Shown here piece after piece: positions 24,190-31,711 of a stretch of DNA of 64,000 nucleotides; the stretch's first letter is position 1; every line of letters starts with the position of its first letter. The DNA comes from an uncultured Bacteroidales bacterium (GTDB taxonomy: Bacteria; Bacteroidota; Bacteroidia; Bacteroidales; Paludibacteraceae). Location: positions 1-64,000 of the forward strand of contig CACZZL010000002.1 in assembly GCA_902785605.1 (NCBI GenBank), written 5' to 3'. The notes below the pieces were generated by a model. That model did not search any database. It worked only from the letters and a program-made list of their open reading frames with translations, and was not told where the DNA came from. Both the position numbers and the translations under genes were made by a program.

Positions 24190-25632
24190 TTATAGTTGGT
24201 AAAATCCTGCATATACGATGCCGACAGCTATCTGCGGCTCGTCGTTGTAAATCTTCCCGCGTGTGCCATCCGCGCGCGTACCTTGTTTCAAGATACCGTA
24301 GGAGAACTCCGCTTTGACGCCGATCTGCTTGATAGGGAAGTAGTTGATACCCACCGCGGCGCGGTGTCTGCCGCACCAAGCGTACATATCCGTCGGTTTG
24401 TTGTCGTAGCGGAACATGGAGTCATAGTAGTCATAGCGGCCGAAGAGGTAGAGCTGTTGCTTTTTCTCCGTCAGTTTCTTATTCAGCGAGAAAAAGTCAT
24501 AACCGAGTTCGATACCTGCTGCCAACGCGTCTGAAGCGATCCATTGTTTGCTGGATACAGAACCTTTACGCATGGAGATGTTGTACTGCGTGATGGCCGC
24601 GGCGTCACTCAAGTGTCCGTAGAGGAACTCACCACGCACGATGGCTCCGTGTCCTTTGTACGCAAAATCAAATGCTCCGATGGTCACGGTGCCTTTCACA
24701 TTCTTGTACGCACTCGCGTCCAGTTCGGCATTGGACTTGCTGAGCGTGTTGCGGAATGAGTTGCCACAGTATCCGCTGAGCGAGAGGCGCAGACCTTGTA
24801 CTCCGGTGTAATCGATTCGTGCTGCCCCTGCAAAGACGTTCGCTAGCTTAAACTCGTACGGACTACCGGCGCCCGGTTTGATCCAGTTCTTACGGTTGAA
24901 ACGGTCGCTGTCCAGGCCGGGCAGGAACATGATCTGGTAATGCCAGCCCTTGGGAGTAGAACCCATAAAAGTGAGTGCTACTTCGTGCCATGTGCTGGGA
25001 ATGATGGTGAACGAACCTTCATTACGGTACACTCCAAAATACTCGGTGGATTCGTGGTGTGCGTTCAGACCGCCAACGGGAATGACCTGCATACCGGCAC
25101 GAAGGGTAGCGTAGCGGTTGAAGGATTTCTGTAACCAGAATTGCTCCAAAGCGACTTCTCCTCCGCGCTCAATCTCACTCTCGTACTCACCGCCTTCTTC
25201 CTCTTCGATTTCAACGGCACTTTCTGTGCCTCCGTGCTCAAATTCAATCTCCGTGCCGACACTCCAGCCTTTGCCGAAATCGTATCCCATATAAATGACC
25301 ACATGCGGCAGATCAAATTCTCCGTAGTGGTCATTGGCATATTTCTCGGGGTTCTTGCCGTAGCGCAGGTAGTTGTTGGAGTAGAAACAATGCTTAGCCG
25401 TCACTTCTCCGTAGCCGCCGATGGTAAAACGGTGTTGGCGTTGGTTGGGGTCGGGTGTAGTATTGTTCACCACATTTTGGGATGCGGTATCTTGCGCTAC
25501 TTTTTGCTCCAAGCGCTCTACGCGTTGCATGAGTGCCTGCAGGTCCGCCGAACTCACTTTGACAGAGTCCTTCGCACGTGTGCACAGTGCGCACATAATC
25601 AATAGAATAGTAATGATTGTTTGCTTTCTCAT
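24190..25632 (-). CDS. Outer-membrane beta-barrel porin with N-terminal coiled coil
   Basis: 480 residues. Signal peptide about 1-20; short coiled coil (SADLQALMQRVERLEQKV, 28-45) as in trimeric porins; then a strand-rich barrel from about 68 ending in a C-terminal aromatic (AGFYQL). An acidic insert (EIEEEEGGEYESE, about 140-152) could form a cation-selective loop. First gene of the operon running to ccsA; probably passes ferric or other metal complexes across the outer membrane to the imelysin lipoprotein. The substrate is inferred from context only. Confidence 0.85.
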   Translation of the reverse strand: MRKQTIITILLIMCALCTRAKDSVKVSSADLQALMQRVERLEQKVAQDTASQNVVNNTTPDPNQRQHRFTIGGYGEVTAKHCFYSNNYLRYGKNPEKYANDHYGEFDLPHVVIYMGYDFGKGWSVGTEIEFEHGGTESAVEIEEEEGGEYESEIERGGEVALEQFWLQKSFNRYATLRAGMQVIPVGGLNAHHESTEYFGVYRNEGSFTIIPSTWHEVALTFMGSTPKGWHYQIMFLPGLDSDRFNRKNWIKPGAGSPYEFKLANVFAGAARIDYTGVQGLRLSLSGYCGNSFRNTLSKSNAELDASAYKNVKGTVTIGAFDFAYKGHGAIVRGEFLYGHLSDAAAITQYNISMRKGSVSSKQWIASDALAAGIELGYDFFSLNKKLTEKKQQLYLFGRYDYYDSMFRYDNKPTDMYAWCGRHRAAVGINYFPIKQIGVKAEFSYGILKQGTRADGTRGKIYNDEPQIAVGIVYAGFYQL

Positions 25633-25675
25633 AGTTCTTTCTGCTTTTTACTTTCTATGTTTAACTTTTGTAGTA

Positions 25676-25707
25676 CAAAATTACTGCTTTTAACAGAAAT
25701 GGACAAT
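25676..25707 (-). promoter_or_regulatory. Promoter of the porin-imelysin operon
   Basis: Minus strand -7 TAATTTTG (25676-25683) with a weak -33 ATTG (25704-25707) at 20 bp. The weak -33 suggests activation. Confidence 0.65.
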
Positions 25708-25724
25708 CCCCAAAAATTGGGATT
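25705..25724. promoter_or_regulatory. Inverted repeat between divergent promoters, possible operator
   Basis: AATCCC, 8 bp, GGGATT; overlaps the -33 region of the porin promoter and lies 12 bp before the -33 of the regulator gene. A natural site for the hemerythrin-LuxR protein; unproven. Confidence 0.45.
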
Positions 25725-25736
25725 TTGCTTCCCACT

Positions 25737-25768
25737 ATTGCTCAAGTGGATTTTTTTTTGTAATTTTG
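25737..25768 (+). promoter_or_regulatory. Promoter of the hemerythrin-LuxR regulator
   Basis: -33 ATTG 25737-25740, 20 bp, -7 TAATTTTG 25761-25768, followed by CACCGATTTTGAAAA. ATG at 25792. Confidence 0.7.
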
Positions 25769-25791
25769 CACCGATTTTGAAAAAATGTTAC

Positions 25792-26697
25792 ATGGAACAT
25801 GTAAATGGAACAATGTATAAGGCGAGTGACAAGATATGTGATTTGATGTCGCGTGAGGAAGATGCGATTCAGATAATTAGCCGTTTTGGCTTGGAAATGG
25901 GCGTAGGCGATCAGACGATCGAGCAGATGTGTGCTTCTCATGGCGTACATACTCCGACTTTCCTGGCGGTGGTTAATTACAAGGTATTCAAACAAAAAGC
26001 TCTGCCGGCAGACATTGATGTTCCGACGCTGCAGCGGTATCTGAGGAATGCGCACAACTATTTCTTGAATTTCCGTCTGCCTCGTCTGCGCAGGGCACTC
26101 ATTGAAGCGCTTATTCCTGCCGGCACCTCTTCCCAGATACCGGAACTGATCTTACGCTGCTACGATGAGTTTGTGGAGGAGATCCGCATCCATATCGAGC
26201 ACGAGAACGCCGGTTTGTTTGAGGAACATGAGCACGATGATGAGCGTATCACGAGCAAACTGACGGAGATTAAGAACCTGATAATCAAGTATTATCCGAC
26301 CAAGCCGACTTCCGAAGAGGGTAATGTGACGTACACGCTCATTAGTGTGATGAGTGATTTATGGCACACAGAGCATGATTTTGCAGATCACTGTGCAATA
26401 GAGGATGATATCTTCTGGCCAATGCTAACCAAGCATCATCACACCGCCAGACAGCAGAAACCAATACCGGAAACCGAAGAACTCAGCGATCGTGAAAAGG
26501 ATGTGCTGATTCAGGTGGTGCGCGGACTAAGTAATAAAGAGATAGCGGATGTGCTCTGTATCTCGATGCATACGGTGATTTCACACCGCAAGCATATTAC
26601 ACGCAAGCTCAATATTCACTCAACGGCCGGTTTGACCATTTATGCGATCGTCAACCATCTCATTGATCTCAATAGTGTAGAAGGTGCCAATCTGTAA
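25792..26697 (+). CDS. Hemerythrin-like sensor fused to a LuxR-type DNA-binding domain
   Basis: 301 residues from ATG 25792, downstream of the promoter. Residues 10-65 resemble the N-terminal region of RIC/ScdA proteins; 80-212 are a helical hemerythrin-like domain with candidate ligands His88, His134, His136, Glu138, His192, His195, His200 and Glu204; 228-288 are a LuxR helix-turn-helix (LSDREKDVLIQVVRGLSNKEIADVL..TVISHRKHI). A di-iron centre could sense O2, NO or iron and control transcription. It is divergent from the porin/imelysin/di-haem/CcsA operon with a palindrome between, so that operon is the likely target. No receiver domain. Confidence 0.85.
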   Translation: MEHVNGTMYKASDKICDLMSREEDAIQIISRFGLEMGVGDQTIEQMCASHGVHTPTFLAVVNYKVFKQKALPADIDVPTLQRYLRNAHNYFLNFRLPRLRRALIEALIPAGTSSQIPELILRCYDEFVEEIRIHIEHENAGLFEEHEHDDERITSKLTEIKNLIIKYYPTKPTSEEGNVTYTLISVMSDLWHTEHDFADHCAIEDDIFWPMLTKHHHTARQQKPIPETEELSDREKDVLIQVVRGLSNKEIADVLCISMHTVISHRKHITRKLNIHSTAGLTIYAIVNHLIDLNSVEGANL

Positions 26698-26844
26698 TTA
26701 ACGATAGAGCCGTTCGTGTGTGCCACATCGCGCACATGTATAATAAGAGGAGTGGGAAGACAAGGAACCAAGTTCCGCCCCAACGAACAAACGTAGGACA
26801 AAATCCTGCGTTTGCTGTTTCATAGAGTCAACATTTAGTTTCAT
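26698..26844 (-). CDS. Small 48-residue ORF with a CxxC motif
   Basis: Not recognised. ATG 26844, stop abutting the regulator's stop tail-to-tail. The C-terminus YYTCARCGTHERLYR holds Cys-X2-Cys followed by His, like half of a zinc ribbon; the N-terminus is amphipathic (KQQTQDFVLRLFVGAEL). It has a textbook promoter at 26908-26939, which is the main reason to believe it. The 5' UTR is about 57 nt. An internal ATG (residue 8) is an alternative start. Could be a small regulatory or iron-linked protein, or the transcript could be non-coding. Confidence 0.55.
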   Translation of the reverse strand: MKLNVDSMKQQTQDFVLRLFVGAELGSLSSHSSYYTCARCGTHERLYR

Positions 26845-26907
26845 AGTTAGTTCTGTTTTAAGTTTAATGGCGATAAGTTGCTGAATAAATCTTTTTCAAA
26901 TCGAGTG

Positions 26908-26939
26908 CAAAGGTACTACATTTTTGTGAATTGTGCAAG
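26908..26939 (-). promoter_or_regulatory. Promoter for the 48-residue ORF
   Basis: Minus strand -33 CTTG 26936-26939 (CTTGCACAATTC), 20 bp, -7 TACCTTTG 26908-26915, then CACTCGATTTGAAAAA. Confidence 0.8.
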
Positions 26940-27414
26940 AGAAAAATCAAGAATTTATTCACAATAAACGTGAACATGTATTCGCACGCAAGTGTACACA
27001 AATATGCAATTTACAAATAACAACAAACGCACATTTTGGTATATCAGATCCGGAATTGCATAGAATGGAGTAGAGTAGTCCTGGCCAAGGAGAAGATAAG
27101 ATACAATGACGAATATTAATTACAGAAATATGTGTTAATATATTTATTATCTAGAAATATAACTAACACAATTTCAGCAGTTATTAAAATTACTTAAAGT
27201 AATAATACTGGGTATTTTGCTAAAATTGAGATATTGGTATTTTTCGTACATATTACAGGTGTTAATTATTATACAAATTGCATATACTCTGTATTTTATA
27301 GATATTACTCGTAATAAAATAACAAGTTTAAATGCATGTATGATCCTATGTATGGGTGGCGAGAGGCAGGTGTGCTACAGAAAATGTTCCACGGTATATG
27401 CTTACAAATACATA
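26940..27414. other. AT-rich gene-poor stretch
   Basis: No convincing gene. A 77-codon open frame at 27217-27450 is low-complexity and lacks a start context. A perfect palindrome ATTACTT-A-AAGTAAT lies at 27189-27203. Base composition is clearly AT-richer than the surroundings. Confidence 0.6.
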
Positions 27415-27451
27415 TTCACAAGCTTGAATTCATATTATTCACAAGTGTGAA
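27415..27451. promoter_or_regulatory. Twin TTCACAAG sites upstream of the XRE gene
   Basis: TTCACAAGCTTGAA (27415-27428) and the perfect palindrome TTCACA-AG-TGTGAA (27438-27451), starts 23 bp apart, about two helical turns. Probable operator, perhaps autoregulatory. Confidence 0.5.
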
Positions 27452-27479
27452 ATTTATTTTACAAAAAAGTTTGCATATA

Positions 27480-27511
27480 TTTGTGTATTTCAATATTTTT
27501 TTGTACCTTTG
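27480..27511 (+). promoter_or_regulatory. Promoter of the XRE regulator
   Basis: -33 TTTG 27480-27483 (TTTGTGTATTTC), 20 bp, -7 TACCTTTG 27504-27511, then CAGCGGATTTCAA. Confidence 0.85.
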
Positions 27512-27537
27512 CAGCGGATTTCAATTTAGTCGTAACT

Positions 27538-27942
27538 ATGAACGAGAGAGAGCGTATAGATTCGTTGATGAAATCGATGAATTTGTCAGCACGTCAGTTT
27601 GCTGCAGAGATTCATGTGCAGCCGGGAACAATCAGTAATATGATGGCCGGGCGTAACAATCCGAGTCTGGAGGTAATGAAGCGTATTATGGAGCGTTATC
27701 CTACGCTTAATCCGGAATGGTTGATTGCAGGACGCGGCGAGATGTGGCGTACAGAGCCGGGAAAAGAGCCCGGTTTGTTTGATTCGATGGCTCCGGATCC
27801 GAAGAATCGCTCTACGCGTGTAAGTGCACAAAAAGAAGAGCCGCAAGTGCTTGCAGCTCCTACAAAAAAGATCAGTAAGATCGTCGTTTATTATACGGAT
27901 AACACGTTCGAAGAGTTTACTACGGCTTTACCGGTTCAATAA
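27538..27942 (+). CDS. XRE-family helix-turn-helix regulator
   Basis: 134 residues from ATG 27538, downstream of the promoter. HTH at about 6-60: RERIDSLMKSMNLSARQFAAEI, PGTISNMMAGRNNPSLEVMKRI, followed by ERYPTLNPEWLIAGRGEM, the tail typical of phage-repressor-like proteins in Bacteroidetes. The C-terminal part (EPQVLAAPTKKISKIVVYYTDNTFEEF) is a short strand pair of unknown role that may dimerise or bind ligand. Single-gene transcript. Likely binds the TTCACAAG sites upstream. Confidence 0.88.
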   Translation: MNERERIDSLMKSMNLSARQFAAEIHVQPGTISNMMAGRNNPSLEVMKRIMERYPTLNPEWLIAGRGEMWRTEPGKEPGLFDSMAPDPKNRSTRVSAQKEEPQVLAAPTKKISKIVVYYTDNTFEEFTTALPVQ

Positions 27943-27952
27943 ATATCTGAAT

Positions 27953-29116
27953 CTATTTCTGTATTTGCAGCAGAAAATCTGTCAGATACACTCGCCAGTT
28001 CCTCCATGTGTGTGAGCCGTTTGTCTCTGTGTAGGTATGCGGGAAGTTACGTTTTGTGAGGCGTTGATGAAAACGCCGCCCGTTGTTGATAAACATATCG
28101 TCTTTTCCCATATAAATATGATACGATGTGGTAAAAGATGAAGTATCCTGTCCGATTGTATCTATAGGTTGTTTGGGCAGTTGCTCTTTGTAAACTACAG
28201 GTGAGAACAGTCCGACATATTGGAATGTACCCGGATAGCGGGTGACGATATTGGCAGCAATACGTGCACCTGACGAGAGGCCGGCTATTGAACGTTGATC
28301 GGAGACACGATACGTAGTATCGATATGTTGCATCAAATCTTCCAATGCGATTTCAAGATTATGGTCATGGCACAAGCGGTTATAGTGCCAGACGTTATTC
28401 CACAGTGTGTGATGACTTGGTCGATCTTCATGAATACCTGTGTTACAGTCAGGCATGACGATTATGAGCGGTTCAATCTGCCCTTGATCGATAAGATTCT
28501 CAATGATTTGTATAGCACGTCCGCGTTCTGTCCATGAGCCCTCGTATCCGTTAATACCATGGAGCAGGTAGAGAACGGGGAATTGGCGAGTAGATGATGA
28601 ATTCGTCATCTCCTCTACATATGCGGCCGGCAGATAAATATTGACGCGTCGGTTGAGCTGCTCCTCCCGGTCATACCACTTGGTTTGGATGAGTTGTCCT
28701 CTTACCTTTGACGGAAGATACAAATCGGTTTGTGGTGTTCCACCAAGTGAGACGATATTCCACTTATCGGTCATCTGCCACACCGTGTCATGGTTGAACG
28801 GATCCGTTTTGTGCTTGCCGTTGACACGAAAAGAGTAGGTATACGTTTCCGTTTGTAGCGGTCGAATGGTAGCATGAAAACAACCATCACTTTGTAACTG
28901 CATTTTTACACTACGAATACGGTTGTCTCTGTAACGAGAACTATTTTCTCCGACGTATAAGAAATCGCCCTGTACGCGGACACGCCTTGCAATTCCGCAG
29001 TAACAGAAAGAAACTGTGCTATCTTCATTCACTTTGTACGACTCGATGGGGCTGCTGAAGACGAGCGTCAGCCACCCCATGAGAGTCCATACAATTGTTA
29101 TGATTCGTTTATTCAT
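27953..29116 (-). CDS. Secreted esterase of the feruloyl-esterase/esterase D family
   Basis: 387 residues from ATG 29116 (MNKRIIT). Signal peptide about 1-20. Residues 30-135 form an immunoglobulin-like early-set domain (FRVNGKHKTDPFNHD), as in XynZ-type feruloyl esterases; the rest is an alpha/beta hydrolase with PVLYLLHGINGYEGSW, nucleophile motif GLSSGA, and the Asp and His of the triad in GKDDMF and GSHTWRNW. Should cleave acyl esters on plant polysaccharides or a related small ester. Overlaps the upstream PCMD gene by 8 bp, so they are co-translated. Confidence 0.88.
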   Translation of the reverse strand: MNKRIITIVWTLMGWLTLVFSSPIESYKVNEDSTVSFCYCGIARRVRVQGDFLYVGENSSRYRDNRIRSVKMQLQSDGCFHATIRPLQTETYTYSFRVNGKHKTDPFNHDTVWQMTDKWNIVSLGGTPQTDLYLPSKVRGQLIQTKWYDREEQLNRRVNIYLPAAYVEEMTNSSSTRQFPVLYLLHGINGYEGSWTERGRAIQIIENLIDQGQIEPLIIVMPDCNTGIHEDRPSHHTLWNNVWHYNRLCHDHNLEIALEDLMQHIDTTYRVSDQRSIAGLSSGARIAANIVTRYPGTFQYVGLFSPVVYKEQLPKQPIDTIGQDTSSFTTSYHIYMGKDDMFINNGRRFHQRLTKRNFPHTYTETNGSHTWRNWRVYLTDFLLQIQK

Positions 29117-30035
29117 ACACCAGACTAATGTTATCACACCACATTATGTTTCCCGGACATCCGGTGAAGGGGGGTTGGCAGCCTGCGCTGATTTGTATGA
29201 TCATGTGCGTAGGCTCGAGGTCACCTCTCCATCCGATCTCTTCTATATAAACCATCTGTCCCTTGCTGTTGCGTGCTTTGAACCGATTGCTGCATAAGAT
29301 GGACCAAGGACATGCAGCTCCTTCAATTTCATCTCCGTAATGCACGGGGAGTCGGTATTCATTGACCCAACCGGTTGTACTTTGGTTAATGTACTGTGAA
29401 GCAGTGCCGACACGGTATGCATAGATATGTCCGTTCTCTTCCCAGCGGTACTGCAGTGCCATAACTATTTGCCCTTTATCGCGACCGTTGACATTCTTCA
29501 CTTTGGTACCTGCGTTAGCATGTACGATTTGTCCTTCCGATTGAATGAATGCCTTGTAATCGAGTTGCAGCGCTTTGGGGCGTCCGGTAAAAGGCACTCC
29601 CATGTCAATACCCGAATTCGGATCAGAACTCTGCTTCATGCCTACCACATCAATCATTTTACCTGTATAGAGAGAACCGGTAGCGAGTGCTTTGAGGTCA
29701 ATGCCGATAGCCGTTACAACTTCCAATGTCGTTTCCATGCGGCAGCAGGTTCCATTGTCTCGTTTCTCGGGACGAACAGAGACAGACACTTTATCTACGC
29801 CGAAGGCTTTTGCGTGTGCATTGCTGCAATCCCAAATACTACCGATTTTATACAGCGTTTTAGTCTTGCCTCCAATGAGTCTGGACTCTGTTATTTGCCT
29901 TGGGTCCCAGGACTCAAAATCGCCGAAAGGTAATAGTTCTACACGTTCTTTGGCAGAAACGCTTACTGTGATGAATAGTAATGTTATTATTGCGAATGCG
30001 GTAATTGTACCGGCTAAAATTTTATTCGTTGTCAC
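29109..30035 (-). CDS. Secreted PCMD-domain protein (putative carbohydrate metabolism)
   Basis: 308 residues with an N-terminal hydrophobic signal (about 8-28, GTITAFAIITLLFITVSVSA). The body fits the Bacteroidetes PCMD family: FGDFESWDPR near the start, TTLEVVTAIGIDLKALATGSLYTG, a Gly-rich MGVPFTGRPKALQLDYKA, and a final strand ending in DNISLVYE. A beta-sandwich presumed to bind glycan or sit on surface structures; no catalytic residues known. Operon with the esterase and the small secreted protein. Confidence 0.82.
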   Translation of the reverse strand: MTTNKILAGTITAFAIITLLFITVSVSAKERVELLPFGDFESWDPRQITESRLIGGKTKTLYKIGSIWDCSNAHAKAFGVDKVSVSVRPEKRDNGTCCRMETTLEVVTAIGIDLKALATGSLYTGKMIDVVGMKQSSDPNSGIDMGVPFTGRPKALQLDYKAFIQSEGQIVHANAGTKVKNVNGRDKGQIVMALQYRWEENGHIYAYRVGTASQYINQSTTGWVNEYRLPVHYGDEIEGAACPWSILCSNRFKARNSKGQMVYIEEIGWRGDLEPTHMIIQISAGCQPPFTGCPGNIMWCDNISLVYE

Positions 30036-30037
30036 AA

Positions 30038-30376
30038 TTAAAAATAAGTTCTAAAAGTTATCATTATGGCAGAATTACTTTTCGGGGCAGCGTATAGTTC
30101 GCTGAGCGGACAAACGGTAGGGCTGAACATGGCGAACCAACGGGGTGCTTGTCCGATGACACCATGTGCCTGCGCCATATTCATTCCGACATCGATCAGA
30201 AGGTTGGGAGTAAGTGGTGGGAGTTGAATGTCGAAATACATTCTTCCTTTTCCCACCGGTCCTCCGAACAAGCCTTTGTCGGTTTTAGAAAAGTGCGGCA
30301 ACTCGACGAAGTCTACGGCCCAGGTTCTCACGCTGACGAGCATGGCGAAGAGGCTCAACAGTAACACGCGTTTCAT
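30038..30376 (-). CDS. Small secreted protein, unknown function
   Basis: 112 residues. Clear signal peptide (MKRVLLLSLFAMLVSVRTWA). The mature part has a Pro-rich middle (LPPLTPNLLIDVGMNMAQAHG) and ends in a strand, MITFRTYF. No family recognised. Its first 92 bases lie inside the 3' end of the glycosyltransferase gene in another frame. Two bases separate it from the PCMD gene. Confidence 0.65.
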   Translation of the reverse strand: MKRVLLLSLFAMLVSVRTWAVDFVELPHFSKTDKGLFGGPVGKGRMYFDIQLPPLTPNLLIDVGMNMAQAHGVIGQAPRWFAMFSPTVCPLSELYAAPKSNSAIMITFRTYF

Positions 30377-31535
30377 TTTCTTGTATTTCTTGGTTCAACA
30401 TCTCTTCAAACTGACTAACGGAAGCCTCCAAACTATACTGACGACCTGCCAGACGGAATTGTTCTTCCATATATTGCCGCTCACGCGGATGATCCAGCCA
30501 GTAATCGATTGCCCGTGCAAGGTCTTTCGGGTCACCGGGGATAAAGAGGCTGCGACCATCCAAAGCGAACTGCGGTGTAGCGCTGACGTGACTATTAGCG
30601 ATGACGGGTACAAGACCTGTTGCGAACGCTTCGATACAACTGATGGCTTCGCTCTCCATGTCCGAGGCATGTACGTAGAGATCGGTTTCTAACAAGTGCT
30701 CGATTAACTCGTCACGACCTACATAGATAAACTGCGGCTGGTGTTTGAGGTCTTTGCCGAGTTCGACGTATTTCTCATATTCAGGGCCTTTACCGGCGAA
30801 AACGAGTTGGATACGATCCGCGTACTTCGAGTATTTCACGGCGTTGATGATCACGTCCTGCCGTTTCTCCTGTGAAAGTCTTCCGATCATCATGATCTTA
30901 AAGATATCTTTTTGACTTTCGCCTTTCACCTTTCGTCCATTCGCCTTTCTTTCCCCTGCTACCATGAAAGCATCTTGGATTCCGTTGCTGATCGGATGAA
31001 TCTTTGCCTTGTAACCGCGTTCGGCGAGCATCTCACCCATAAACCGAGAAGGAACATGTATGTGACGTAAATGGCTGTATATATCGCGGTTCCATGTCCG
31101 GTAGAACAATTCGTTGAACCATTCGACTTTGCCCATACTGACCGACGAAGTCATGTTCTCCGGCTGGATATGGAACGCACCTGTAACCGGTTTGCCGATT
31201 TTGTTGCAATAATGAACGGCTTCCCAGGTTATACCGAACGGCACAAACACATGCACGATGTCCGCCCAATCGCAAGCACGATGCACAATAACAGTTTCAT
31301 TATACGCAAAACTGAAATCGTGTTTGTTGCATAGCGGTTGGAATACCGGAATATGGAACTTTTTTGTAGTGAAATCACCATCTGTCAAATTGTTCTCAAT
31401 GTACTCTGGAGTGTCCCAACAGAGAACTTTCACTTCATGACCTCTTTTGCGCAACTCCCCTGCAAAACGCTGGGCGGAGATAGAGGTTCCGTTATTCGTT
31501 GTATAAAAACTGTCTATTACGAATAAAATTTTCAT
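30285..31535 (-). CDS. Family-4-type glycosyltransferase
   Basis: 416 residues, GT-B fold. N-half: IDSFYTTNNGTSISAQRFAGELRKRGHEVKVL, then VHVFVPFGI; C-half: IMMIGRLSQEKRQDVIINAV, VFAGKGPEYEKY, and the donor-site ESEAISCIEAFATGLVPVIAN (EX7E). Acts on a lipid-linked or protein-linked acceptor in the cytoplasm; donor unknown. Two oddities: a basic 15-residue insert (GERKANGRKVKGESQK) encoded by a heptamer array lies between the two Rossmann domains, and the last 30 residues (basic, RENLGRRLRRVAALF) are read through the start of the next gene. Divergent from the AraC regulator. Confidence 0.9.
   Translation of the reverse strand: MKILFVIDSFYTTNNGTSISAQRFAGELRKRGHEVKVLCWDTPEYIENNLTDGDFTTKKFHIPVFQPLCNKHDFSFAYNETVIVHRACDWADIVHVFVPFGITWEAVHYCNKIGKPVTGAFHIQPENMTSSVSMGKVEWFNELFYRTWNRDIYSHLRHIHVPSRFMGEMLAERGYKAKIHPISNGIQDAFMVAGERKANGRKVKGESQKDIFKIMMIGRLSQEKRQDVIINAVKYSKYADRIQLVFAGKGPEYEKYVELGKDLKHQPQFIYVGRDELIEHLLETDLYVHASDMESEAISCIEAFATGLVPVIANSHVSATPQFALDGRSLFIPGDPKDLARAIDYWLDHPRERQYMEEQFRLAGRQYSLEASVSQFEEMLNQEIQENETRVTVEPLRHARQRENLGRRLRRVAALF
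30917..30945 (-). repeat. Heptamer array inside the glycosyltransferase gene
   Basis: Coding-strand units GGCGAAT, GGACGAAA, GGTGAAA, GGCGAAA (7-8-7-7). Translated as the interdomain insert. Same word family as 374-405 and 63316-63343. Confidence 0.8.
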
Positions 31536-31576
31536 ATATTTTGTTGTTTTTGTGAGTTATTCTTCAAAATCGGCTG

Positions 31577-31584
31577 CAAAAGTA
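31577..31584 (-). promoter_or_regulatory. -7 element upstream of the glycosyltransferase
   Basis: TACTTTTG on the minus strand, followed by CAGCCGATTTTGAA; no TTTG at the expected -33 distance (AAAC instead), so it is weak or activator-dependent. Confidence 0.55.
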
Positions 31585-31648
31585 CTGCTTTTTAATCAAT
31601 TATCGTTTTTCTAATCCGTACGAAGATTGTTCTAATTCTACTAATCCG

Positions 31649-31680
31649 CTTGCACATGTCAAAAAATTGTTGTACCTTTG
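31649..31680 (+). promoter_or_regulatory. Promoter of the AraC-type regulator
   Basis: -33 CTTG 31649-31652 (CTTGCACATGTC), 20 bp, -7 TACCTTTG 31673-31680. ATG at 31712. Confidence 0.85.
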
Positions 31681-31711
31681 CACACAAATTGTTTTAAAAC
31701 GTATATGATAC

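Noticed and set aside
27217..27450. 77-codon frame in the AT-rich intergenic region
   Set aside because: Low-complexity Tyr/Ile/Leu-rich translation, no promoter in front, and it overlaps the probable XRE operator sites.
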